64,000 bases of DNA from Lantana camara. Lineage: Eukaryota; Streptophyta; Magnoliopsida; Lamiales; Verbenaceae. The stretch lies in the NCBI GenBank assembly GCA_037501455.1, contig CM074863.1:7746001-7810000 (forward strand), in the 5' to 3' direction. Every line of letters starts with the position of its first letter. The first letter of the stretch is position 1. Of the stretch, positions 36,104 to 48,739 are shown one piece after another. Below the pieces are notes generated by a model that was given only the letters and a program-made list of their open reading frames with translations, was not told where the DNA came from and ran no database searches. The translations under genes and the position numbers were made by a program.

Positions 36104-38743
36104 ATGGCAAGCTTTGCGGGAAAAGGAGCCCCCACGAACGGGTCTGTATATGTTTGTAACTTGCCTTTTGGGACTGATGAGAATATGTTGGCTGAACACT
36201 TTGGTACTATTGGCTTGCTAAAGGTATGGTTTTTCATGAGTTAGTGCTGGTTATTTTGTTATAATATACCTTTTATTCATCAATTCTTAGCAAGTTCCTT
36301 TATGTACCCCGCATATTTTCTAATAATTTGTGTGCTTGATTGCAATTAATTTGTATATATATGTTCGCCTAAATGCTTTGTTCTCATTAATAGTCTTAAG
36401 AATCCACATGCAATTCCTTTTCTGTCTAACTTTAAAAAACCTAGCACAATTATGTGCGTTTGCACATTTGTAGGCATGCATATGTGTTGTCTGTGTTTTC
36501 TCATCTAGAAATGTTATTTGGTTTGTGGCCTTTAGTCTGATGTGTGCTTGTGCTCCACAGAAAGACAAACGAAGCGGGCGTCCCAAGATATGGTTATACC
36601 GCGATAAAGTTACAAATGAACCCAAAGGGGATGCTACTGTCACGTATGAGGACCCCCATGCTGCATTAGCTGCTGTTGAATGGTTCAACAACAAAGATTT
36701 TCATGGATCGACAATTGGAGTCTTATTGGCAGAGTCAAAGAACAAGGATGAAACGGTGATGCATTCGGCTACTGCCTCTGATCCAGTCCTTGGTAGTGGT
36801 CTGAATGAACTGGATGAAGAAGCTAAGGGTCTGAATGGTGGGGCTGGAAGAGGTAGAGGTCGAGGCGATGCTGGGGGGAAAGCATGGCAACAAGATGGGG
36901 ATTGGTTGTGTACGAATACAAGGTCTGTTTTGTGATTATCGGTGAGCTTCTTGGTCTTTTGCTAATCATTTCATGTTTCAGTTTTCACTGAAAAACTGTA
37001 TGCACACTAGTTCTTATATTGTGTTGGAAACAGTTGTGGCAATGTAAACTTTGCATTTCGAGGTGTGTGCAACCGCTGTGGAACTGCACGTCCTTCTGGA
37101 GCGTCGGGCGGTGGTGGTGCGGGTGGTGGCCGAGGAAGAGGCCGTGGTGGCCCTGATTCAGGCGGCCCTGCTCGTGCAGTTGGTGCTGCTGGAGGGGGCC
37201 TTTTTGGTCCAAATGATTGGCCTTGTCCAATGTAAGAATGTCAATGACTTGGTTTATCTTCGCACCCTTATGTGTTCATATACTTATCTGTTTCCACTCG
37301 AATGATCTTAAGTAATCAACTTACCTCAGTTTGTATAGTTAGTATTTGATTATAAAGTGAATATCATGTGTAAAGAAACCGAATATTTCAGCTGGAAATC
37401 CCACATTTATCTTATGCTTAGTTGCTTGAATGTTTCTTTATGGACGTTTGTCAAATATGTCTTGATACAATAATATGGTTAGGCATAGTCTTATGAAAGA
37501 TGTTTCTTTGAGCATTTTTGAGTTGTGAAGGAGAGGAAACTTTGAGCAGTAATTTCTTGCTGTTCATTTTTATGCTTAAAACTGTAGTGATTATTTTTAT
37601 TCAACTTTCCATCAGTAATAACATTTTGTTGGTATGTGGTGTGTGTTTTGTATTGCTGGTACTGATGAATGTAGTTTTTGAATTTATAGAATTTGTTTTT
37701 CTTATTCTGATGCTCACTTTTCTGTTTTATCCCATGTTGTTTATACTATGTAGTGATATTCAAGGTCACTTTATTGAATTATGTGTATTTGGTATTTGCT
37801 TCTGTACTTAGTCTATTTATGATTGGTTCAGGTGTGGAAATATCAACTGGGCAAAGCGCACTAAATGCAACATCTGCAATACCAATAAACCTGGAACTAG
37901 TGAGGGGGGTGTGAGGTAAGTGGATAGTGCATATTCTTTTTTATTTTGGTTTCTGGTGTGTTAGTTCCTCTTTGGGTTGAAATGAATTGGTGGATAGGAG
38001 TGTTTATGATTTCAGGTGCCTGATGAAATCCCCTGCACTTGTTGGATAAGATTAACTTACTATGTACATTTAAACTCCTAAAATAATGAATGCAATTGAA
38101 GTTGCTTCCCCAGTTGTTAATGTGGACTTCTTGGAGTAGTTACTTAAGTCGTTTCAAATCAACGGCTCACATCTTCAGAAATCCTAATCTTCAATCGAGC
38201 ACAACCAGTAGTAACCCTCAAGTTAATTTTCTTTTTCTTCTTAATCTCTTTTAGAGGGGGACGTGGTGGAGGCTACAAAGAACTGGACGAAGAAGAAATA
38301 GAAGAGACGAGACGGCGCCGAAGAGAGGCAGAAGAAGTAATTCTCAACTTCCTCCAAAAATATGGTTCCATTTTAGCATTTACAATAAATAAGAGCCTTT
38401 TTTTTTTCTTTTTAATGGTTACAGGATGATGGAGAAATGTACGATGAGTTTGGCAACCTTAAGAAAAAATTCCGTGCAAAAACACAAACTGATACGACCA
38501 CGGGTGTTCCAGGTGTCGGACGTGCAGGATGGGAAGTTGAGGAACTAGGTAATATAATCAATTTTGGTATTCTTGTGTCAACTTTTGATTGACATCTGCA
38601 AGATTACCAAAATTTAAAGAAAAAAGGGACTAATATTATCGTTTCTTTGAAGTTTGGCAATGAATGATATATCGACATGTGCAGGTGACAAGGATAGGAG
38701 GGAGAGAAGCAAGGACCGAGGAAGAGAACGTGATGAGAGAGAA

Positions 38744-38778
<35 letters not shown>

Positions 38779-38911
38779 TCGAGGCAGAGACTATGATAGG
38801 CAGAGAGAGAGGGATAGAGGTTATGAGTACGATAGGGACAGAGACTATGGGCGAGAAAGAGAACGTGATCGAGATAGAGATAGAGACCGCAGCAGCAGAT
38901 ATCGCAGTTGA
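36104..38911 (+). CDS. TAF15: TBP-associated factor 15 (TAF15), RNA-binding protein
   Basis: Seven coding exons: 36104-36223, 36561-36922, 37034-37231, 37832-37915, 38255-38336, 38425-38548, 38685-38911. All introns are GT-AG and phases agree, giving 398 residues. The start MASFAGKGAPTNG matches the family N-terminus just before the RRM (about 14-95; GSVYVCNLPFGTDE, KGDATVTYEDPHAALAAVEWFNNKDFHG). Two RanBP2-type zinc fingers follow: DGDWLC...CGNVNF...CNRCG at about 152-178, and DWPCPMCGNINWAKRTKCNIC at about 222-243. RGG-like linkers and a long Arg/Asp/Glu-rich tail (about 324-398) complete the FET-like layout. Plant TAF15 is a nuclear TFIID/RNA-processing factor. Only the 5' UTR structure is uncertain. 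Confidence 0.93.
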
Positions 38912-39695
38912 GGATGTAAGCATATGGGAGTACTTATTTTCTTCTGGTTTTGATGGATGAAGATGTGCTCGGTTTGTTTACTAGGGACGATGATGGATGA
39001 TGGATTTTTATACTGTTCCTCCTATGCATGATTTTGGCACTCAAATGTCGGTATTCACTACTAAGAAAGTGTTTTTGTCATGCAAAGTTATTGAATTTTG
39101 TTGCTGATTGTGGAACTAAATGAATTGGCTTTTATATATATCGAGATGTATTGGTCTTAGGTATTTTGACAATATTCCTCTTTTATCTTCCACTGAATTG
39201 GCTCTTATGCTGCAAGCCTGCAACTCTTAATTAATGGTAAATGCCGCAACATTCTCATGTTTTGTATCGTTAAATACATTTGTGGCAAAACAATGTTTAT
39301 CAAACAGGCACCTTATTTAACGAAGGTGATTTGAAATTTGAACCCTAGTCATGAATTGGATTAATTTGACAATTTTTACATCGACTTGGTTTGGGAACAA
39401 ACTAGCCAACTAAGGCATAAAAGCCCTTGGAAGTTACATCTAATGGGCAATTGGGCATGCATACAAAAGCAGTAGAACTAAAGAAAGAATTGGGAAAAGT
39501 TGGACCATGAAGATCTTATTATTAATTCGAGACTAATTCAAAAGATTGCATAAATTTCACAAAAGTTCCGTAACTGTTGCAAAAACAGAGATTTGTGGAT
39601 GGAAATGGGATATATCTACACAAGTCAGGACAATTTCTCAAGTAAAAAAGTCACAAACCAACCAAATAAATTACATTTCAAAATCGAAGATTGCA
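38912..39695. other. Convergent 3' ends of TAF15 and the TIPIN homologue
   Basis: About 780 bp between two stop codons facing each other; it probably holds both 3' UTRs. No other gene is seen. Confidence 0.6.
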
Positions 39696-41784
39696 TTAGG
39701 CTCGTGAAGAGCGGGACCTGGCCACTGCTCTCTCTAATGCTTTCAATCTGTTAGCTTCCATGCGAGCTTTTTGTTCTTCAGACATGTCATTTTGAATAGA
39801 AACGCCAGCACTGCTGTGTGCAGACTGGTTCAACACCTCTTCAACTATAGGTGTATCAACTGGAACGTTGCCATCATGCACAGGACCAGAAGTTTCCTGC
39901 CGGAAAATGTTGGCATTAGTAATTTATTCATTACTATAGAATTGCAAGTACACGAGCTACTTTTTGGCTCATAAAGGTGAGTGGCAACTCAAACTCATTT
40001 TGAATGGAGCAAATTTATCAGGAGTCATGTTGGAAATGATTGATATTCTTTTGCTCAAACAAAAGGAACTGAAGGAAACAGAGAACTTACTTCAGTGGCT
40101 TTCTCCCAGCTGTCTTGAGGCATATCTTCCTGAAAATTATTCGTGTCTTCATTTTGGAAATTATTTTCCTGCAACCCACTTGGCAAGTCCATGTCCGCTG
40201 GAGCATCTGCAGAAGCAGAAATATTTATCAGACAAGCATAAAAATCACTAGGATAATAAGGATATACACTCAAGACTCATGTCAATTAGATTGAATGCCA
40301 TAGATGAAACGAAAATGATGAAAAAAATATTTATCCCCAAATAAATATTTATCCCTAATTCATCATGACTGATAAGTAACGGATAACAAGGAGTGGAACT
40401 AAGGGATGCAATTTTATATTTTTCGGTTTAAACTTTTATTGAATATGAGTGTTCTCCTTTTGTGCAAATACCTCAAACAGATAAGTTTTCCTTTATCCTG
40501 GACAAGGTACAACATCCAATTATATGAGTGAAAGAATTTCATAGCGAGGTTATGAAAATGAATACCTTGTTCATCAGTTGAGTTTTCTTGAACTTGAGGT
40601 TCATGAAGCTTTGTTGGATCTACCCCATTGGCAACTCTGTCCTGTAGTTCTCTAAGACAGACCTACACAAACAAAATGTTAGATAGAAAAGTTTAAGAGT
40701 GCAAACCAAATCAAAGAAAATAGTTGATGGAGCTTCACAATGATCAGCGAGATATATAATTGGCTTGAAAAGGCAGAAACTTCTTGCCTTGACACGCTTC
40801 GAAGAACCCACTTGTTCGACCTTGTGTATGAATTGATCGAAGTTGTAATATGGTAGAAGGCGTGAGTGCCATTCAGCATAGAGGCGAAGTAGGTGCCTCA
40901 GATCATTGACCTACACTAAATATATCAGATTCAGGAAGGACAAGTCTCATAAAAAGACATTATGAATAGTGATAACAGTGGATGAGTAGAAATCAAATAA
41001 TTCATACACTTTCAAAAATAAAATTTCATTAGAATATTCTTAATCTGCGACATGTTTCAAAGAAAGCTAAATGGACCTTTTTATAATCTAATCTTATGTT
41101 ACACTAAACATGAAGGTGGGAGCAGCATGACATTTTCGAATGGTAGCTGCAGTGATGTAGAATATATCAGGTACTAGCATCACATTCTTCAAATGCACGA
41201 CTAGGATATCTAATAAAGACCAAGTGCCAACCAAACATTACTACAGTGTTTGAACTAAATTAACCAGAGAAATCAATTGGAATGTATTAATCCTTCACAA
41301 ATTCAGGAAATAAGAAAAAAAAATTTGAAAAAAAAAAAAAAAAGGGGGAAAACCACAGAGTGACACAGACAGGCTTCGATGTTGAGAAATGCATATCTAA
41401 ATCGCATAAACCCTATTGTAATATCTCCGGGGGCAAATTGAGAAAATTCACGGATCTTACCTCGTGGCCGCGCCCGCGGCACTTGAAGGCGCGTGGAAAG
41501 AAGCGGAGGATGTGGCCAATGCCGGCATCGGAGAGGAGGAGATCTGGAGTGAGCTTCGGCCTCGTTCTTCTCGGTGCCTTCTGCTTCGGTTTCTGAGTAG
41601 GAAGAGGCGGCCTGGAACTGGTATTGGAATTGAACTCAGAATTGGGCGGAACAACGGTTTCATCGTTGTTGGTGGTGGAGGTATTAGGGTTAGAAGGGCA
41701 GTCACGGGACCAGTGGCCGGGGCGGCCGCACTTGTAGCACCCAGTAGGAGCGGCGCCACCACTAACGCCGCCGCCGTTGTTCAT
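39696..41784 (-). CDS. TIPIN: TIPIN/CSM3/Swi3-family replication-fork protein with a zinc knuckle
   Basis: Five exons on the minus strand: 41784-41461, 40910-40788, 40662-40566, 40206-40091, 39896-39696. Phases agree, giving 286 residues. Residues about 16-29 are a CCHC zinc knuckle (CYKCGRPGHWSRDC). The Swi3 domain spans about 85-175 (DAGIGHILRFFPRAFKCRGRGHE, then LRLYAEWHSRLLPYYNFDQFIHKVEQVGSSKRVK). The tail is acidic and ends in a basic helix (RMEANRLKALERAVARSR). TIPIN pairs with Timeless to stabilise stalled replication forks and support S-phase checkpoint signalling. Intron 2 (40663-40787) uses a GC donor, AAG|GCAAGA, in place of GT. The zinc knuckle plus Swi3 pairing is the layout of the Arabidopsis homologue At3g02820. 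Confidence 0.9.
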
Positions 41785-42219
41785 TCTGTTTGGGTGTGTG
41801 TAAATTGACTATGGGGGTAAGGGCAAGGGGGCAGGGGAGATTTATTCTTTGAAGTATTTTTCTTTTTGGCGGGAGTAAAAGGCGGGAAAATATCATATTA
41901 TGTGAAATTAACTTGGGCAACTCCGTTCAAACTTCAACTCAGATCTATTGTGTTGCGTCATGTGTCATGTGTGTGTCCTAACGTATTGATTTATTGTGTA
42001 TTTGCTAATGTATTTATTTAAAGTGAGATAAATTTATTGTATATTTCCTAACGTATTTATTCAAATTTGCACTCACATGTGTACGTACATTCAGACTTCA
42101 AAAGCCATAGATAAAAGAAATCAATAGAGAGATAAAATAAGATAATATTGAGAAAAAGAATGAGTTGGGGAAGAGAATAGATTAGAGAAAAGGGAGGACG
42201 AAAACAAACTTAATTCATT

Positions 42220-42696
42220 TAGAGAGCGTTTGATATATGAGATTAGGCTCATTTGACCCACTTAATTTTAGTTAATTTTCTGTTTGATATCTCATATTAA
42301 ATCTTATCGACCCGCAAGAGTTAATCTTCGACCCGGTGTAATCTGCCTACTTTAGAGAGATTAAGTTCTCAAATGAATACTAGGGGAGGAGGTGTGTTTA
42401 TCGCAGATTAACTCTTATCTATTATAGATAAGTTTAAAAACTTAGTTTGATTTTCTGACTAAACATGAAAATTACTATTTATTTCACAAAAAAAAAAAAA
42501 AATTTACTATTTTAAATGATATTTCAGTTTATGAGATATATCAAACACGATAATAAGTGAAATTAGATGTAACTAAATTTATCAATTGAATGTATCAAAC
42601 ACAAAATTAATTTCTTATACGAGTGTTTAATTTCACTTAATTCTCCACAAATAGATTAAGTGAAATAGGATAATCTACATTATCAAACGCTCTCTA
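42220..42696. mobile_element. MITE with 16-bp perfect terminal inverted repeats
   Basis: The ends TAGAGAGCGTTTGATA (42220-42235) and TATCAAACGCTCTCTA (42681-42696) are exact reverse complements. The length is 477 bp with no coding sequence. If the outer TA is the target duplication, it would fit a Tc1/mariner-like origin; a hAT-type 8-bp duplication was looked for and not found, so the superfamily stays open. Confidence 0.75.
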
Positions 42697-43265
42697 AGTC
42701 CTAAAATCAAAAACAGACTATTAAACATAGTAAATTTCCTTCAATTAATACTTTTTTCTCCTTTCACATTAAACTCTCTATTTTTAGAATTGCATAAATA
42801 ATAGGACAACTCATCCTAAAAAACTAACTTGATAGAAGGGATAATTCATTTGATATATAAATCCCTCACCATTTGTCTATGCAATCGATGTGGGGCAAAT
42901 CTCATACCATGAAGTAGGTGCTCTTGGTTGACTCCTTTCTCGATCATATTGTACACAACTAAGAAATTGATCTAAAAAATGGACCAATACTAGTATTATA
43001 AAGTTTAATTTTAATGCATGAGTAGGATTCAACTTAGAATGGTGTGATTAGTTGAGTAGGATTCAGAATAGAAAATTGCAGGACTTAACTAAAGTTTAAT
43101 TTTAATGCATGATGGCCAACTTAAAATCTAACATATCTGTAGAGTTTAAGTTGTAAATATTTGTTTCACGTTTCTATTAGTGGAAGCGTTTTTAGCTTGT
43201 TACTATATCCTGTAGATTAGATCAAATTAGTTAGAGATGCAGAGTTATTAGTTAGTAGGTATCTT

Positions 43266-43988
43266 TAGGGGTGTAAACGGATAATAAACGGAGCGGGTAT
43301 GCAGTATCCGAATCCGAATCCGTATCCGTTTAGTATATCCGCTATCCGAATCCGTATCCGTTATCCGACGGATAATGAAAATATTATCCGTATCCGAATT
43401 CGACGGATATTATCCGAATATTGAATTATCTGTATCTGTGAGGATATCCGATTAGTGAGTTATCTCATATCCGAATTCGAATCCGTTTATCTGTTTTACA
43501 TATATTTTTTAATAAAAAATAATAAATTGAAATTTCATAACACAATTAAATATTAATATAACTAACTATAAATCTATACACATTAACTCATAAGTATAAT
43601 ATATAATTTATAATATATGTTTACAATAATTAATGGAGTTTATGATTACAAATAATATGATATACGTTTACTGTTATTTTTTTTATAATTCTCAAATAAT
43701 TATATAATGTGTAAATTAATATATGTTTCATCAAGGTATAAAAAATATATAGATATATATGTTATCGGATACGGATTACGGATAACGGATATATCTAACG
43801 GATGTATAAACGGATCGGATGTTAAACGGATCGGATGTGTCATTACCATATCTTTATCAGTTTATAATTCGGATATCTATAATCGGATACTGATAATATC
43901 CTCTTTGAACGAATACGGATAATATCCTCTTTAAACGAATTCGGATGCGAACGGATATTGGATTTTCGGATATCCATTTACAGCCCTA
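43266..43988. mobile_element. Non-autonomous hAT-type element inside the Copia 5' LTR
   Basis: Ends TAGGGGTGTAAACGG (left) and CCATTTACAGCCCTA (right) form imperfect inverted repeats. Flanks GGTATCTT (43258-43265) and GGTCTCTT (43989-43996) form an 8-bp target duplication with one change. The 3' LTR has the empty site, which proves insertion. Subterminal regions carry dozens of TATCCG/CGGATA words pointing inward from each side, as in hAT transposase-binding regions. There is no transposase (723 bp). It shares end sequence with the element at 24031-24652. Confidence 0.88.
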
Positions 43989-44173
43989 GGTCTCTTCTTG
44001 TATATGGATATATATACTCTGTTCCTTCTCTGTAACGTGGACTTGAGATTAATGAGAAAATCTTTTCTCTCTCTATGTTTGTTCATGGTATCTAGAGCAA
44101 GTCGTTCCTAGGGATTTTTTTTCGCAATTGCGATTAAAGTTGGATTGAATTGTTCCAAATTGAACAATTTATA

Positions 44174-47100
44174 ATGGAGAATCAGACTCAGAACAGTGGA
44201 ACTCCGCCACCACCTCCGACGGCGCTGCATCAGACGGTTCCGCTTTCGAATGGAGATCCTTTGTATCTCCAATCATCTGATAGTCCGGGTATGCCACTTG
44301 TAACTACAAAACTTGATGGAAATAATTTTTTGAGTTGGAGCAGAGCAATTAAAATTGCTCTAGGGGCTAAAGTGAAACTAGGATTTATTAATGGAAATTG
44401 TGTACAACCGAGTGAGGATTCAGATAAATTTGAGCAGTGGATTTCCTGCTGATTATATGGTGCGAGCGTGGCTACTAAACTCATCGCGCCGGAAATTGCG
44501 GATGCCTTCTTATACACATCCACTGCCAAGGAACTTTGGGACGAATTACAAGAGCGTTTTGGAGATTGTAATGGTCCGCTTTTGTATCAGATACAACGTG
44601 AGATTAGTTCGATCTCACAAGGCAACTCAACTCTGGCTCAATACTATACACGGTTGAAGAAGCTATAGGATGAATTGCAGTATTTGCAGCCTTTACCTGT
44701 TTGTACTTGTGGCGCAGCAAAGGAGATTATGGATTATGGATGTTCTGCAAAATTAATTCAATTTCTGATGGGCTTATCAGAAGGATACGATCATATCAGG
44801 AACCAAATTTTGGTAATGGATCCGCTGCCTAGTGTCAACAAAGCCTATTCGATGATATTACGTGTTGAGAAACAACGAGAAGTACATGGGAGCTATTTAG
44901 ATGTTCAGGACTCTGTGTAAGAAGTGTGGATACAAAGGCCACAACATCGACAGATGCTTCCAGATTCACAGAACACCGGATTGGTATAAAGAATTGAAGA
45001 CTTCACAATCATCAAAGTCTGGGACTAAACATTCTGCACATATTGCTGACACTGGTACAACTACGAATATGGGCAAAGATATCAAAATCACACCTGATTT
45101 GAGCTATTACATTCAAAATGAAGTGCAGAAACATTTAAAGGGTGGAGGCGTGAATTTGGAGAACGTGCGTATGGCACACATGGGAGACTTTGAAGGTATG
45201 GTTTCAAGTCAATTTTCTTTCAGTACTATTGCATTGTCTTTACAGGGTTCCTGGATCATTGATACCGGTGCTTCGAACCACATGTGCTACCAACAAAATA
45301 TTTTGCAAAATATTCAGCCCATACACCAATCAACCTCTATCCACCTTCCAGACGGCACTATCAAACCAGTTCAATACACCGGAAATATTACACTTAGCCC
45401 CCTTCTCTCCGTCAAAGATGTTCTATATGTGCCCTCCTTCAAATATAATTTGTTGTCCGTAAATAAGTTGGTGTCTGAAACACTAATCAAAGTCGTGTTT
45501 CTCTCTACTCATTGTCCTTTTCAGGACCTTAGGAATGGGAAAACTATCGCTATCAGAAGGATGCAAGGGAGACTATACTTGCTAGATTCCTCTAGTTTTG
45601 ATCCAAATGTCATTGAACACTTTACATCTTCCGATAGGACTTGTTTAGATTCTAATAAAGCTTGTAATGTTTCTTTTGAGAGGCATTTTGCTGATTCTGT
45701 TTCTCTTTGTAATCAAAGTGAATGTGACAATTACTCTTTATGGCATAAAAGATTGGGTCATGCATCTTATTTCACATTGTCACATTTGGATTTTATACAT
45801 AAATCATCATCATCTGTTGAATGTTGTGAGATTTGTCCTCTAGCTAAACAACATAGAGCCACTTTTCCTTCCAGTTCATCTCATGATTCCCAAACCTTTG
45901 ATCTCATTCATATAGACACATGGGGCCCATATCCTCAATCTTCACTAACGGGTGCTCATTATTTTCTTACAATCTTAGATGATCATTCCCGTGCAGTTTG
46001 GACTTATCTACTTTCTCATAAAACTCAAATCCCTACCACTATCAAACACTTCCTTCAATATGTCGAAACTCAGTTCCAACAACGAGTTAAAATCATTAGA
46101 ACGGACAATGGGACAGAGTTTACCAGCTATGAATGTCGAGAGTTGTTAAAATCTTGGGGCATAATCCACCAAAAATCAACCCCTTACACTCCTCAACAAA
46201 ACGGGCGGGTAGAACGTAAACATAGACACATCTTAGAGTTAGCTAGAGCTCTTTTATTCCAGTCACACCTGACAACACGTTTTTGGGGGGAAGCTATATT
46301 GATGGCCACCTCTATTCTTAACAAATTACCTACCGCTCTTCTAAACTAGAAAACCCCATATGAAGTTCTCTATCAAAAACCTCCAGATTACTCCAATCTT
46401 AGAGTCTTCGGAAGTCTTTGTTATGCCACTAACACCCAGCCCCATAAGGATAAGTTTGTAGCACGAGCTATGCGTTGCATTTTTCTTGGGCATAACCAAG
46501 GACAAAAGGCATTTAGAGTTTATGATCTTGATTCTCACAAACTCCTTATGAGTCGGGATGTTAAATTTCATGAAACAATCTTTCCTTATGACAACTCTAA
46601 ACCAAAACCTACGCTTCCAACCCCCATTCCAAATGATTACTTACCCAATACAACAGATTCTGATATTACACCTAACAACCCTGTACAAGCTGCACCTACA
46701 GGAATCACAGAAACACCTTATGTCCTATGTGACACTTCTAGTAGCAATTCCTCTTCATTACAAACTGATCTAAACCATGAATCTCATCCTCCCTCACTCA
46801 GAAAAGGCTCTAGAATTCGGTCTAAACCTAATTGGATCCACGACTATGTCTCTAACAATGCTCAGTCCATTCATGCCACTCCTCAAAATCCAAAATTCAT
46901 CCTGGATCACCCTATCCTCTCCAGCTCACCTCTAACCACAACATGGAATTCTTAGCATCGGTATCACGGATTCCAGAGCCTTGTTCTTACAAGCAAGCCA
47001 GTACGGACCCAAAATGGATTGAAGCCATGCGTAAGGAATTGGAGGCGCTAGAAAATAATCACACTTGGGAAGTAACACGGTTGCCTGCTGGAAAGAAGTC

Positions 47101-48457
47101 GATTGGGTGTAAATGGGTTTACAAGGTGAAGTATTTGCCGAATGGATCGGTGGAATGTTATAAGGCACGCTTGGTTGTGAAGGGGTACAACCAAATTGAA
47201 GGATTGCATTATACTGAGTCATTTTCTCCGGTGGCAAAATTGGTAACTGTTCGGATATGCTTTGCACTTGCAACGATTAAAGGATGGCCTATTCATCAAC
47301 TTGATATCAATAACGCTTTCCTCCATGGATTTCTCCATGAGGAAGTTTACATGCAGCCGCCAGAAGGGTATGAAAAGGCCAAAGATGGCATGGTATGCAA
47401 GCTTGTCAAATCCTTATATGGTTTGAAACAAGCGAGTCGGGAGTGGAACATTGAGTTTACATCGAAACTTATTACTTACGGTTTCAAACAATCCGATAAT
47501 GATTCATGCTTATTCTCAATGGTAACGACTACATTTTGTCTCTATTTGCTTGTGTATGTAGATGATATTATTCTCACAGGTTCTTTGAAGACTGAAATTA
47601 TCAAGGTCAAAGAGTTCTTAGATAAGGAATTTATAATCAAGGATTTGGGTCTTGCTAATTACTTTTTGGGGTTAGAGGTTACAAGGTCAGCAGATGGCAC
47701 GTCTCTTACTCAATACAAATACATCTTGGATATTCTTACTGATGCAAGACTAACTGGAACGAAGCCCACACATACGCCTCTTCCAAAAGGATGCAAACTT
47801 ACTGCCAATGATGGCCCTTTGTTTAGCGAACCGAATAAATATCAACGGTGGGTGGGTAGATTGTTATATTTGAACATGACCCAACCGGATTTGAGCTTTG
47901 TCACTCAACAACTTAGTCAATTTGTCAACCGGCCTTGTGTATCTTACTGGAATGTTGCATTACATGTCTTAAGGTACTTGAAACATACACTTTCACAAGG
48001 CTTGTTCTTCCGTAAAGAATCTGGACTCGACCTTGTTGCTTACTGTGATGCTGATTGGGCAGCGTGTAGTGATACTAGACGGTCTATCACTGGTTTTTGT
48101 GTATTTTTTGGCAGCTCTTTCATTTCATGGAAATCAAAGAAACAAGCAACTGTTTCTAAATCATCCGCCGAAGCTGAGTATCGGAGTATGGCCTCAACGG
48201 TATGCGAACTTCAATGGATTTCTTATCTTTTGCAGGATTTCTCCATTCCCGTATCTTTGCCCATACCGCTTTATTGTGATAATCAAGCCGCTCTCCACAT
48301 TGCTGCCAATCTCGTGTTTCATGAACGCACGAAACACATTGATATTGATTGTCACATTGTTCGTCAACAGTTGAAGAAAGGTTTCATCCAACCCACACAC
48401 ATCTCATTGCGTTCTCAACTAGCAGACATCTTCACAAAACTCCTGTCTCAGTCGTAA
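44174..48457 (+). pseudogene. Copia gag-pol polyprotein, broken by stops and frameshifts
   Basis: The gag starts at 44174. Breaks include a frameshift near 44450, a TAG at about 44668, a frameshift near 44910, a TAG at 46347-46349 within the integrase, and a frame change near 46950. Recognisable parts in order: gag (LDGNNFLSWSRAIKIAL), zinc knuckle CKKCGYKGHNIDRC (about 44913), protease IIDTGASNHM (about 45256), GAG-pre-integrase LWHKRLGH, integrase with HIDTWGP, DNGTEF and TPQQNG, reverse transcriptase with YVDDI (about 47555), and RNase H with CDADWAACSDTRRSITG. The RT/RNase H part, 46943-48457, is still one open frame. Confidence 0.88.
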
Positions 48458-48739
48458 TTTAAAGCTTTGTTGTCCAAGATGAGTTTGATTATGGCGAATC
48501 CCCCTTCATCTTGAGGGGGGTCTGTAGAGTTTAAGTTGTAAATATTTGTTTCACGTTTCTATTAGTGGAAGCGTTTTTAGCTTGTTACTATATCCTGTAG
48601 ATTAGATCAAATTAGTTAGAGATGCAGAGTTATTAGTTAGTAGGTCTCTTCTTGTATATAGATATATATACTATGTTCCTTCTCTATAATGTGGACTTGA
48701 GATTAATGAGAAAATATTTCCTCTCTCTATGTTTGTTTA

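Larger units (their letters stand above)
43138..48739 (+). mobile_element. Old Ale-like Copia retrotransposon, inactivated
   Basis: LTRs at 43138-44085 (217 bp plus an inserted element) and 48523-48739 (217 bp) start TGTAGAG and end TTCA or TTTA. The flanks ATATC and ATAAC agree at four of five bases. A PBS variant (TGGTATCTAGAGC) adjoins the 5' LTR, and a polypurine tract (TTGAGGGGGG) precedes the 3' LTR. The aligned right-hand 93 bases of the two LTRs differ at about seven sites, so the insertion is clearly older than the 28259 element. The polyprotein is broken by stops and frameshifts. Confidence 0.9.

Noticed and set aside
43266..43988. GGATA-rich sequence considered as a telomere-like or satellite array
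   Set aside because: Words are irregularly spaced and inverted between the two halves, with clear hAT ends and 8-bp flanks.
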